Shown in pieces: positions 36,671 to 45,242 of a stretch of DNA of 64,000 bases. The stretch's first letter is position 1. Every line of letters begins with the position of its first letter. The DNA is from an uncultured Acidiferrobacteraceae bacterium (lineage in GTDB: Bacteria > Pseudomonadota > Gammaproteobacteria > Acidiferrobacterales > SZUA-150): positions 1 through 64,000 of the forward strand of contig CAJVXY010000003.1 of the NCBI GenBank assembly GCA_913009895.1, read 5' to 3'. Position numbers and translations under genes: made by a program. The notes beneath the pieces were generated by a model. It was not told the origin of the DNA. It saw nothing but the letters and a program-made list of their open reading frames with translations, and ran no database searches.

Positions 36671-37282
36671 ATGCGCTTATTCACTATTCTTATAATACTG
36701 CTGGCACCATTAGGGGTGCTGGCCGGGCAAAAACAGGCAGGTGACACTGCCTCAAATACTGAAACGGCAATACTGGCGGGCGGTTGCTTCTGGTGTACCG
36801 AGGCAGATTTTGAAAAACTGGATGGTGTCGTTAGCGCGGTATCCGGTTATGCCGGTGGTCACGTTAAAAACCCGACATACGAGCAGGTCTCTTCAGGCAC
36901 TACCGGTCACATTGAGGTAGTTAAGGTGACGTACGATACTGATAAGCTTGGTTATACCGATATCCTGGATCGGTTCTGGCCTACCATCGATCCAACCCGT
37001 AATGATGGCCAGTTCTGTGATACGGGGCCCCAGTATCGACCGGCAATATTTTATCAAAATGATACCCAGCATAAGCAGGCGCTGGCATCGATAAAAAAAA
37101 CTGAAAAAACAAAACCATTCAAGGCGCCACTAAAAGTTGAGCTTATAAAAGCGGGCCAATTCTATCCGGCCGAAGATTATCATCAGGATTATTACAAAAA
37201 GAACCCGTATCGTTATAATTTATATCGTTATGGCTGCCGTCGGGACGCCCGTCTTGAGGAACTTTGGGGCAAGGCACCTTGA
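36671..37282 (+). CDS. msrA: Exported peptide-methionine (S)-S-oxide reductase MsrA
   Basis: The 203-aa protein begins with a Sec signal peptide (FTILIILLAPLGVLAG), then the MsrA active site GGCFWCTEADFE, with SGYAGG, VKVTYD and PAEDYHQDYY following. The first Cys of GCFWC is catalytic. The reaction reduces methionine-S-sulfoxide in proteins. It is transcribed divergently from msrB with a 156-base gap, which probably holds shared regulation. Confidence 0.92.
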   Translation: MRLFTILIILLAPLGVLAGQKQAGDTASNTETAILAGGCFWCTEADFEKLDGVVSAVSGYAGGHVKNPTYEQVSSGTTGHIEVVKVTYDTDKLGYTDILDRFWPTIDPTRNDGQFCDTGPQYRPAIFYQNDTQHKQALASIKKTEKTKPFKAPLKVELIKAGQFYPAEDYHQDYYKKNPYRYNLYRYGCRRDARLEELWGKAP

Positions 37283-37385
37283 AAATAACCATAAAACCCA
37301 CAAAATTTGGGTGCTTAGTGGCTTGTTATTCAGGTAAAATGGGACCATTAGAAGCCAAACTAATTGATAACTTTGAGGATATGTA

Positions 37386-37676
37386 ATGCAAACTGATGGT
37401 GACGGATTTTTATTAAACCGGGATGAATGGTCTGAGGACGTAATGGTTGAGCTTTCCAAGCAGGAAGGTTTCGAGCTGTCAGATGAACACATTAAATATA
37501 TCCTGTCTGCCCGGGAGGTTTTCGACCAGGAAGGTACCGTGCCGGCATTACGTGTTTTTGCCAAGCTTCATGGCATGGACCGCAAGGCTGGACCCCTGAA
37601 TGATCTCTTTGGCGGCGGCCCCATGAAAAAAATTGCCAAATTTGGCGGTTTACCAAAACCAACGGGCTGTGTTTAA
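37386..37676 (+). CDS. tusE: TusE/DsrC-family sulfur-relay protein
   Basis: A 96-aa DsrC-family protein starting after GAGGATAT. It has the family features GFLLNRDEWSEDV, LTD-like LSDEHIKYI and GGLPKPTGCV at the end. Only the penultimate Cys is present; the second Cys ~10 residues before it, needed for dissimilatory DsrC, is absent. That makes it the TusE/RspA-like type, a sulfur carrier, for instance for tRNA 2-thiouridine. Other tus genes are not in the window. A terminator follows. Confidence 0.85.
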   Translation: MQTDGDGFLLNRDEWSEDVMVELSKQEGFELSDEHIKYILSAREVFDQEGTVPALRVFAKLHGMDRKAGPLNDLFGGGPMKKIAKFGGLPKPTGCV

Positions 37677-37716
37677 TAAATAATTCCTTTTTTTCAACTT
37701 TTAAAAATATCATATC

Positions 37717-37748
37717 GCCCGGTTTTGATTATTCATACCGGGCTTTTT
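37717..37748 (+). terminator. Terminator after tusE
   Basis: GCCCGGT pairs with ACCGGGC across a 13-base loop and is followed by TTTTTA. It ends only 4 bases before the TTG that opens the next gene. Confidence 0.75.
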
Positions 37749-37752
37749 ACTT

Positions 37753-38448
37753 TTGCAAATAGTATTAATCATTATTGGTCTTGGTTTATTTCTCGGACTT
37801 ATTTACGGGCCCCGAGCATGGGTGAACCGTGTCTTCAAAAAATATAGCTCACCAGAAGATCTTTTTGAGGGAACGGGCGGTGAGCTTGCAATCTACCTGC
37901 TTGAACAATTAAACATAAAAAATGTAACTGTTGAGCAAACCGATCCAGAACAAGACCATTATGATCCTGTTGAAAAAGTTGTCCGTTTATCGCCCGATAT
38001 CTATTCAGGAAAATCATTAACCGCCATTACGGTCGCAGCACACGAGGTCGGCCATGTGATGCAGGATATGAGCGGCTCTAAACTATTTAAATTACGACTT
38101 TCGATGGTTCGTATTGCCCAGGTCACAGAAAAAATGGGCAGCGCAGCAATTATTGTAATGCCATTCATTGGGATAATTACACGCTCACCTGCTGTCGGTG
38201 GGCTTATTTTTGGATTGGGCATTGCCGGGATTGCATTTGGCACCCTGGTGCATTTTATAACCTTACCCGTTGAGCTGGATGCCAGTTTTAACAGGGCGCT
38301 ACCAATGCTTAAATCGGGCAATTATATTTCTGAGAGCCAGTCAACCCATGCTCGTGTCATACTAAAAGCAGCAGCTTATACTTATGTAGCAAGTTCACTG
38401 GCCAACCTGTTTAACTTATTCAGATGGTTTAGAATCTTAAGACGATAA
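37753..38448 (+). CDS. Membrane zinc metallopeptidase (YugP-like)
   Basis: The 231-aa protein has an N-terminal helix (3-20), a HEVGH zinc site (AAHEVGHVMQD), and later helices including SAAIIVMPFIGIIT and AGIAFGTLVHF with the PVELDASFNRAL segment, all as in the PF04298-type membrane peptidases. The start is TTG 37753, without a clear ribosome site and just after a terminator; no better in-frame start keeps the first helix. Function in the family is unknown, likely membrane protein turnover. Confidence 0.82.
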   Translation: MQIVLIIIGLGLFLGLIYGPRAWVNRVFKKYSSPEDLFEGTGGELAIYLLEQLNIKNVTVEQTDPEQDHYDPVEKVVRLSPDIYSGKSLTAITVAAHEVGHVMQDMSGSKLFKLRLSMVRIAQVTEKMGSAAIIVMPFIGIITRSPAVGGLIFGLGIAGIAFGTLVHFITLPVELDASFNRALPMLKSGNYISESQSTHARVILKAAAYTYVASSLANLFNLFRWFRILRR

Positions 38449-38494
38449 TGACCATTCGTGATTATTATGTAGCAAAAAATGTATTCAATAGCTT

Positions 38495-39283
38495 ATGAAA
38501 AAGATTGATATTAAAATAATCCAGGATATTGTTATTCCCATAACCAGGGATGTGCTGCTTCCCCGTTTCGCAAAAGTTGAACGTGAAGTTAAGGTTGATG
38601 GTAGTTTTTTAACAGAGGCCGACCTGGTCATGCAGCAGCGCATAGCTGGTGAGTTAACCAAGCAGTGGCCAGACACAGTATTCCTCGGCGAAGAGATGAG
38701 TCTTGATGAACAGACTACACTCTTGTCTTCGGACAAACCTGTCTGGTGCCTGGATCCCCTCGACGGCACCAGTAATTTTGCCGCAGGTATTCCATATTTT
38801 TCCGTGTCTCTGGCGTTGATAGAATCGGGAAAAGTGACGCAGGCACTGGTTTATGATCCGATTAGGAAAGAGTGTTTTACTGGCAATGAAGAGGATGGCG
38901 CCAGGCTAAATGGTAAACAGCTTAAACTAACAGGGGCAGGCATTAAATTAAATCACGCAACGAGCCTAATCGATTTCAAACGCCTTGATGCAGATTTGGC
39001 GACACGCCTGGTAACGGAAATACCCTATGCATCACAACGTAGTTTTGGCTCGGTGGCACTGGACTGGTGTTGGCTGGCAGCAGGGCGTTGCCATCTTTAT
39101 TTACATGGTGCTTCCCATATCTGGGACTATGCTGCCGGAAACTTCATTTTTCACCTTGCTGGCGGATTTTCCTGTACATTAAACGGGGAGCCAATTTTCG
39201 TAAAAAAACTTCAACCCCGTTCCTCGGTGGCAGCAACGGACAAGGACTTGTTTAAGGAGTGGTCGGGTTGGTTGGGCATATAG
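38495..39283 (+). CDS. Inositol monophosphatase-family phosphatase
   Basis: A 262-aa protein with the IMPase metal-binding motifs FLGEE, WCLDPLDGTSNFAAGIP and HIWDYAAGNF. The family includes SuhB-like inositol phosphatases, 3'-phosphoadenosine 5'-phosphate phosphatases (CysQ) and histidinol phosphatases; the sequence alone does not choose among them. It is 47 bases after the peptidase gene, on the same strand. Confidence 0.88.
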   Translation: MKKIDIKIIQDIVIPITRDVLLPRFAKVEREVKVDGSFLTEADLVMQQRIAGELTKQWPDTVFLGEEMSLDEQTTLLSSDKPVWCLDPLDGTSNFAAGIPYFSVSLALIESGKVTQALVYDPIRKECFTGNEEDGARLNGKQLKLTGAGIKLNHATSLIDFKRLDADLATRLVTEIPYASQRSFGSVALDWCWLAAGRCHLYLHGASHIWDYAAGNFIFHLAGGFSCTLNGEPIFVKKLQPRSSVAATDKDLFKEWSGWLGI

Positions 39284-39398
39284 TAAGTAGTTAGTCATAT
39301 CGTTATATTATAAATTACTTATATTCTGGTAATTAATTCCAGTTATTATTCTACCTGTAAGTTGTATGTAAGTTTGTTCGTGCACACTGGCACGTCAT

Positions 39399-39412
39399 TA
39401 ATGAATTCATTA
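39399..39412. promoter_or_regulatory. 14-bp palindrome upstream of the exported protein gene
   Basis: TAATGAATTCATTA is a perfect palindrome about 77 bases before the next ATG. It may be an operator; AT-rich palindromes of this length also arise by chance. Confidence 0.35.
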
Positions 39413-39488
39413 GTAGCTATATAAATAACAGGCTGATTGATTTATTAATAATTCACCTTACTTAATCAACTTTTAAAAGGAATGCATA

Positions 39489-40055
39489 ATGAAAAAAATA
39501 CTAACAGGTTTGTTTGGACTTCTATTGGCGGTTATTCCGATTTCAGCAGCGTTTGCCGACGCTGCAGACGGCACTGCTCGTGCCTACAGTGGTACAGTTG
39601 CCTGTGGCGGTAACCAGGTAGTCAGGAATGGTGGTAAAGAGTTCCAGGGGGCAGTTTATGTATTACGAAACTACGACCCCAAAATTGCTATTAAGATCGA
39701 CCGTATCCGTTTTTTCGATTCTCACGGCGTCGTCACCCATAATTTTACCGGCGTGTTGCCAACTTTTGTAAACGGTGTCTTAGGTGCAGGTGATCCTATA
39801 CTTGATCCAAACCAGACTGCGCAATTACGAAGCTGGGACGTTCTTGGTATGGCTAGCTTACCCCTTGCCAATCGTCCGATTCAGGTAAAAATAGACTGGT
39901 CAGCACATGGCAAGCCGTTGTTGCTTGAAGTTGGTCTCGTGCGCCTTGCCCGCGAACGCATAGTTAAACCCAGTGGTGCTGTTAAGCTGGGTGCAGAACG
40001 TAGTCGTCACCTGTACGAATGTCGCACGATTCGAAAAAAGACTCACAAGTATTAA
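39489..40055 (+). CDS. Exported protein of unknown function
   Basis: The 188-aa protein has a clear Sec signal peptide (ILTGLFGLLLAVIPISAAFA) and a mature part rich in beta strands: RAYSGTVACGGNQVV, GAVYVLRNYDPKIAIKIDRI and TAQLRSWDVLG. Two Cys (in TVACGG and LYECRT) could form a disulfide. No family name is recognised. An AAAAGGAATGC site precedes the ATG and a strong terminator follows, so it is a single-gene unit. Confidence 0.7.
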   Translation: MKKILTGLFGLLLAVIPISAAFADAADGTARAYSGTVACGGNQVVRNGGKEFQGAVYVLRNYDPKIAIKIDRIRFFDSHGVVTHNFTGVLPTFVNGVLGAGDPILDPNQTAQLRSWDVLGMASLPLANRPIQVKIDWSAHGKPLLLEVGLVRLARERIVKPSGAVKLGAERSRHLYECRTIRKKTHKY

Positions 40056-40087
40056 GATATTTAAGAATAAAGTTAGATGTTCTGATG

Positions 40088-40121
40088 AACCCGGTCCAGG
40101 AATTTCCCGGACCGGGTTTTA
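40088..40121 (+). terminator. Rho-independent terminator
   Basis: AACCCGGTCC and GGACCGGGTT form a perfect 10-bp stem with an 11-base loop, followed by TTAG. It ends about 35 bases before the stop of the convergent gene and may serve both. Confidence 0.8.
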
Positions 40122-40155
40122 GTTGGCTTATTATTTTATAATAATTAAAGATCAA

Positions 40156-41364
40156 TCAGGTGAGCTGAGTGCTTAATTTCGCTTCAACAGCCAGTTTCAT
40201 CCTGAGCAATTCTTCGGAAATATAAATCCATTTAGTCTCATCCGTGTCGGTTATCAGTTTAGTGACTTGAGTAGAAAAAGCCGGGTAGGTGTATTGACCA
40301 CCATCTTTAAGCAGTACAGATATTGCTTCAATAAACGCAATGAGTGCTTCGATTTGCTTTAATTTTTTTTGGTTGGTGCGGGCATCTTCATCATTTTCCT
40401 TGGCATTGAAGTAGTCTTCTGTATTTTCAATCATAGGCACAATAGCGCGATTAAACTTCTCAAAATCATGCATGAACATGCCAAAGGAATGTTGATACAA
40501 CTGCAACAATTCCTGGATAACAGGTATGAGAAATTTTAACCTGGAATGGTCCGCCAGACCCCTGGCCGAGAATGTATAAATGTCCGGATAGGATTTACCG
40601 GCAGAACCGACTTCGATTTTTGAGGGTGCGCGCATTTCCGGTTTCATGGCCATTTGGCACATTTGATGAAATTGTTTTAACGAGTTTTCAATTTCTTTAC
40701 CAGCACTTGCGGCGCTTTTTTTAGCATAATTATATTCAGATTCGGCATCGGCGTAATTAAAGGACTGGTAAACTTTTTTCTTTACTTCAGTTTCATGTTG
40801 GCTGTCTTCAGATTCTGCTTGTTCAAATCTGTTTTTTAATCTTTTTCGTGCTTCACGGGCCAGCCTGAAAACGTGGGCAGTGCGTGCTTCGTTTTCTCTT
40901 ACTTCCTGATATTCCAGCATTTGGTGCTCAAAAGCAGCAACATTCTGGATAAAGTCCTTGGAGAATTCCAGCAACATGCCGATAAAATCATTATTTTCAT
41001 CCACGGTAATATCCATGGCCTTGAGTTTCTCTTTAAGTATTTCGTGCTTGGATTCCAGGCTGGCACGTGATTTTGTAATGCCTTCCAGAACATAGGTCAT
41101 GTCGTTAAATGTCTGGTTCAGGGAACGGTTAATTCTTAATATACCGATTAGTTTGCGAAGCATGGTTTCTTCGCCTGTGGTGCGAATAAACAAGGTGCGG
41201 AGACTGGCCCGAGCGTCTTCTAATTGTTCATGATTTAATAAACCTTGTTCACCGGCAAAATTGACCACAATCAACATGAGCAAAGATTCTTTCTGCTGTT
41301 TGTTCAGTGCCGGTAATGGATTGCCCATTTCTCCGGTCTCAGGTTGTTTGTTCTGTGCGCCCAT
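40156..41364 (-). CDS. Large helical protein of unknown function
   Basis: The 402-aa protein has no signal peptide or membrane helix. It is mostly helical and charged, with coiled-coil-like stretches at ~100-130 (SRASLESKHEILKEKLKAMD) and ~150-230 (EVRENEARTAHVFRLAREARKR...). I do not recognise a domain. It could be a structural or scaffolding protein. It is not part of an operon. Confidence 0.6.
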   Translation of the reverse strand: MGAQNKQPETGEMGNPLPALNKQQKESLLMLIVVNFAGEQGLLNHEQLEDARASLRTLFIRTTGEETMLRKLIGILRINRSLNQTFNDMTYVLEGITKSRASLESKHEILKEKLKAMDITVDENNDFIGMLLEFSKDFIQNVAAFEHQMLEYQEVRENEARTAHVFRLAREARKRLKNRFEQAESEDSQHETEVKKKVYQSFNYADAESEYNYAKKSAASAGKEIENSLKQFHQMCQMAMKPEMRAPSKIEVGSAGKSYPDIYTFSARGLADHSRLKFLIPVIQELLQLYQHSFGMFMHDFEKFNRAIVPMIENTEDYFNAKENDEDARTNQKKLKQIEALIAFIEAISVLLKDGGQYTYPAFSTQVTKLITDTDETKWIYISEELLRMKLAVEAKLSTQLT

Positions 41365-41531
41365 GGGGTTTCCGTATAATTAAAGAGTTGTGCCACCACT
41401 TTTAAGTATAGTTGAGGAAATCAGGGTTGGCATGGCAAACCCCGTAAAAAATAGCCAGTCAGTTCAGTGACTTTTGTTATCCTGTTGATCAAGGTGGTTA
41501 ATTTACCCGGAATAATATATAAGACTGGATT

Positions 41532-42191
41532 ATGGATCATAATTTTTGGCATCAACGCTGGCAGCAGGAAAAAATCGGTTTTCATTTGGCGGAGACTAAC
41601 CCGCTGCTCGTAAAATATGGATCAGGTCTGGGCTTGTCACGAGGCGATGAAGTATTCGTCCCATTGTGCGGGAAAAGTCTGGATATGATCTGGCTACGTG
41701 AACAGGGATTCTCTGTTGTCGGAATTGAGGTCAGTGATCTTGCGCTAAAATCATTTTTTGAGAGCAATAAAATTCCCTGCCGTAACTTGCAGGCTGGGGA
41801 GTTTAATATTTACCAGGCAAACGGTTACATGCTCTATAGCGGGGATTTTTTTGCCCTGAATGCAGCCGTCATCCAGTCATGCAAACTTGTTTATGACCGG
41901 GCTTCGCTCGTTGCCTTCCCTAAAGAAATGCGCACGCAGTATGTCCATCACTTGCTCAGTATTATTCCAGCCGAGGCACCGATATTTTTAATTACGCTGG
42001 AATACCCCCAGGAGCAAATGCAAGGCCCGCCGTTTTCGGTACCAAAGTCCGAAGTCGAATCACTCTTTGGCGATCGTTATAAGCTGGAGATATTGAGCGA
42101 AAAAGAAGTACTTGCTGATCACGATCACTTTCGGCAAGAGGGCCTGACCAGCTTACTGGAAACAGCAATATTGCTGACACCCATTAATTAA
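41532..42191 (+). CDS. tpm: Thiopurine S-methyltransferase-family protein
   Basis: A 219-aa SAM-dependent methyltransferase with the TPMT signatures FWHQRWQQEKIGFH near the start, VFVPLCGKSLDMIWLREQG for the cofactor site and YDRASLVAFPKEMRTQYV. Bacterial Tpm enzymes methylate thiopurines and also tellurite and selenium compounds. The gene stands alone and the natural substrate is not indicated by neighbours. Confidence 0.92.
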   Translation: MDHNFWHQRWQQEKIGFHLAETNPLLVKYGSGLGLSRGDEVFVPLCGKSLDMIWLREQGFSVVGIEVSDLALKSFFESNKIPCRNLQAGEFNIYQANGYMLYSGDFFALNAAVIQSCKLVYDRASLVAFPKEMRTQYVHHLLSIIPAEAPIFLITLEYPQEQMQGPPFSVPKSEVESLFGDRYKLEILSEKEVLADHDHFRQEGLTSLLETAILLTPIN

Positions 42192-42267
42192 ACCGATGTA
42201 ATTTCTTAACCGCCTGTTTTCCCCTTCCTTTTACACTCCTGTTTTACTTAAAAAAAACTGAAATCAG

Positions 42268-42297
42268 CGCCAATAATTTCGGAATTGGCGTATTTAT
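42268..42297. terminator. Weak terminator-like hairpin after tpm
   Basis: CGCCAAT-N9-ATTGGCG, preceded by an A-run and followed by TATTTATT. It may terminate in the tpm direction. Confidence 0.4.
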
Positions 42298-42437
42298 TGC
42301 AAGGAATTATTAACTTAATAAGTTTCGTGCCGTGGGTGGCGTAATGTGACTCGCGGTGATTTTTTGCGGGTATGAATCAGCTTATTAAAATCAAATACTT
42401 GTGAGTGAACCTTCATTTACAGGATTAAGGAAAATAC

Positions 42438-44465
42438 ATGACTGAGTTCCAGCTCGAAAAAGTCCAGGAACTGACCACCGACCAAATGGGGCGGCTCAAG
42501 CGTACCAGTGCCTTTGAAATGGGTCGTCGTAGTGCGACAGCGGCCCTGAGTTGCTTCGCAGCACTAGGTGTATTGGCGTTTATGTCTCCCTATGCCAGCG
42601 AGTATCCGAAGTTGATTTATTCGGCCTTTGTCCTGTTTATATTCACATACCTGACCAGCCTGGCACTGGTCCAGCGTTTTGAGACTATCTATGATGCCAA
42701 TCCCCGTCTTTGGCACTTGCTTAAATCTATTGCCGTGGTCGTGACCGCCGCAACCTGGGGCGTAGTGAGCGCCATGGCTATTTATCTTTACCCGGATTCC
42801 TGGATTTCATTACTTGCAGCCGTAATTACGGTGGCTATGTGTGCCGGCGGTATGTATAGCCTGGGTATGAAATTGACATTATTGGATAGTTTTTTAGTCG
42901 CCATGTTGTTGCCCAATATTATTGTCGGTCTCACGATTGGTGGTACATCAGGTACGGTACTGGGATTTATATTTTTTGTTTACCTGGGTTATTGCAGTGC
43001 CCAGGGGCGTAATATTTACCGGGAGTATTGGGAGGCACGAATAAATACCGAGCTGTTGAACGAGGAAACAAAACGCCAGTTGCATAATTTGACCTACCAG
43101 GACAAATTAACCGGCTTGCCCAACAGGGCATTATTTCTTGATCGATTAAATCAGGCCGCCCTGGAAGCGAAACGTGCCGGACATTTTGTGGGTCTCATGA
43201 TCCTGGGTTTGGATCGATTCAAGAAAATTAATGATACCCTCGGTTACCAGTCTGGTGATGAGATATTAAATGTTGTTGCCTATCGTTTACGTGATTGTGT
43301 TCGCGAGAGCGATACCGTGGCCCGATTGGGCGGCGACATATTTGCAGTAGTCCTGCCTGATCCCAGTAACGATCGTGGCTTGGCCAGATTGGCCCAGAAA
43401 ATACTGAATAAGTTGATGCAGCCTGTTGAAGCCAAAGGCCTGGAACTGATTGCCAGCGCCAGTATTGGCTTAACAATTTTTAAACCAGGTTATGTCGGTC
43501 AGGCTGATAAATCTGAGCAGGCCGGCAGTGATATAGCCGGGAACTTGCAGGGTAATGCCGAGGCTGCCATGCTTCGTGCCAAGGAAAAAGGCGGTAACAA
43601 TTACCAGTATTACGAAAAAAGCATGAATGCAAAAGCAATGGAAAGCCTGCAACTGGAGACGCAACTCCGCCGGGCACTGGAGCGCGATGAATTCCTGTTG
43701 CACTACCAGCCCAAGATTGATTTAAGTAGTGGTCTTATTACCGGATTTGAAGCCTTGTTAAGATGGGCGCCAGCCGGTAAGGGCATCGTGCCCCCGGGAA
43801 AATTTATCCCGATGCTGGAAGATACTGGTCTCATTGTGCCAGTTGGAGAATGGGTATTACGAACTGCATGCATACAAAACAAGGCATGGCAGGATGCTGG
43901 ACACAGTCCCGTTCGAATGGCAGTAAATTTATCGGTACGACAGTTTCGAGAACAGGACATTGCCTACCTGGTAAATAATATTCTTGAGGAAACGGGACTG
44001 GACGCCAAATGGCTAGAGCTCGAGATTACCGAGAGCATGCTGATGGACCATAATGATAAATGTATTCGTATGTTAACTGACCTGAATGACATGGGCGTGC
44101 ACTTAACGATTGATGATTTTGGAACGGGCTATTCATCTCTTGCGTATCTTAAACAATTGCCTGTGGGTACGCTCAAGATTGATCGTTCCTTTGTAAAAGA
44201 TATAACAACTGACCCGAATGATGCCGCGGTAGTCCAGGCGGTGGTTGCCATGGCCCATAATTTACATTTGCGCGTGGTAGCCGAGGGGGCCGAGACTGCC
44301 GAGCAGGCGGTATTTTTGCACAATCAAAGTTGCGATGAGATGCAAGGGTTCTTTTTTAGTCGACCCGTATCAGCCGAAATGGCAGAGCCATTTCTGGAAA
44401 AAATGCATCAAGACCAGTTGGCAGATTTAATTCCAGGTAATGATGATTCTGCTAAAATAGCCTGA
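42438..44465 (+). CDS. Membrane protein with degenerate GGDEF and intact EAL domain
   Basis: The 675-aa protein has five or six helices in residues 35-200, a GGDEF domain (~215-390) and an EAL domain (~400-650). The cyclase site is broken at two points: LGLDRFK for LDLDRFK and GGDIF for GGDEF, although an RxxD site (RESD) remains. The EAL motifs are intact (FEALLRW, ELEITESMLM, IDDFGTGYSS, AEGAET), so it is probably a c-di-GMP phosphodiesterase with a regulatory GGDEF. An AAGGAAAA site precedes the start. Confidence 0.9.
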   Translation: MTEFQLEKVQELTTDQMGRLKRTSAFEMGRRSATAALSCFAALGVLAFMSPYASEYPKLIYSAFVLFIFTYLTSLALVQRFETIYDANPRLWHLLKSIAVVVTAATWGVVSAMAIYLYPDSWISLLAAVITVAMCAGGMYSLGMKLTLLDSFLVAMLLPNIIVGLTIGGTSGTVLGFIFFVYLGYCSAQGRNIYREYWEARINTELLNEETKRQLHNLTYQDKLTGLPNRALFLDRLNQAALEAKRAGHFVGLMILGLDRFKKINDTLGYQSGDEILNVVAYRLRDCVRESDTVARLGGDIFAVVLPDPSNDRGLARLAQKILNKLMQPVEAKGLELIASASIGLTIFKPGYVGQADKSEQAGSDIAGNLQGNAEAAMLRAKEKGGNNYQYYEKSMNAKAMESLQLETQLRRALERDEFLLHYQPKIDLSSGLITGFEALLRWAPAGKGIVPPGKFIPMLEDTGLIVPVGEWVLRTACIQNKAWQDAGHSPVRMAVNLSVRQFREQDIAYLVNNILEETGLDAKWLELEITESMLMDHNDKCIRMLTDLNDMGVHLTIDDFGTGYSSLAYLKQLPVGTLKIDRSFVKDITTDPNDAAVVQAVVAMAHNLHLRVVAEGAETAEQAVFLHNQSCDEMQGFFFSRPVSAEMAEPFLEKMHQDQLADLIPGNDDSAKIA

Positions 44466-44635
44466 ACCGTTTTAACCAGATTTGCTGTTTATAATACTGA
44501 TTAATAGTATCTTTTTAACCCACTAAAACCACTTGCAAGCCCCCGCCTCATTTTAGTAGGCATAAGAGTCTATTCCAAATATAATGATTTCCTTTATAAT
44601 GGTGTAACTGATCCGGGATGCCCAGGAAGCCTAAA

Positions 44636-45082
44636 ATGTCAGCACAAGCTAAAGCCGAAGATCTTGCCAAACAAGTCATGCAGGCCATGGCGGAATCTAA
44701 AGCTGCTGAAGCCCGGGCAGTCGTTCTGGGTGAGAAAATGATGAAGGCAGTTGCCCAGGCCAAAGAAGAGGCCAAGGCCGCCCAAAAGGCCCGGACCATT
44801 GTCGAGTATCCCTCCGGGCGTTATGAGTGCGGCCAGTGCGGTCAAAGTGTGCTGATAACCACAGCCACGAACAAGCTCCCTGAGTGCGACAATTGTGGCT
44901 CATATAAGATCAAGGGGCACGAGCCAAAAATCACCAAAATTGAGCCACCAGCCCCAAAAAAGTACAAGGCGGGCATGTACCAATGCAGTGGCTGTGAGAC
45001 CCGGGCGGCTGTCGCCGTGGACACCAATCATCTGCCTGAGTGTGATTATTGTGGCAATAGATTGAAACCGTTGTCGTCCTGA
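44636..45082 (+). CDS. Double zinc-ribbon protein
   Basis: ATG 44636 after AGGAAG is preferred to the track's ATG at 44618. The 148-aa protein has an Ala/Lys-rich coiled-coil start (~1-50), then two zinc ribbons: YECGQCGQSVL...LPECDNCGS and YQCSGCETRAA...LPECDYCGN, each with two CxxC pairs. The function is unknown; paired zinc ribbons usually bind nucleic acid or partner proteins. A TATAAT about 40 bases upstream may be its -10. Confidence 0.7.
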   Translation: MSAQAKAEDLAKQVMQAMAESKAAEARAVVLGEKMMKAVAQAKEEAKAAQKARTIVEYPSGRYECGQCGQSVLITTATNKLPECDNCGSYKIKGHEPKITKIEPPAPKKYKAGMYQCSGCETRAAVAVDTNHLPECDYCGNRLKPLSS

Positions 45083-45242
45083 CAGGACTCGCCCCGCTTT
45101 AAACCGCTGTACTTCATCGTCGTGTTATTTCACAGCTAACACCCCAATTCAGCCGGATTGCCGGTGGTTTTCGGGGATATCGCCATTCAGCACCCTCACT
45201 AATCCTGCTATAACGGGGCTTTTCCTCGCGTTTATCTGGGCT

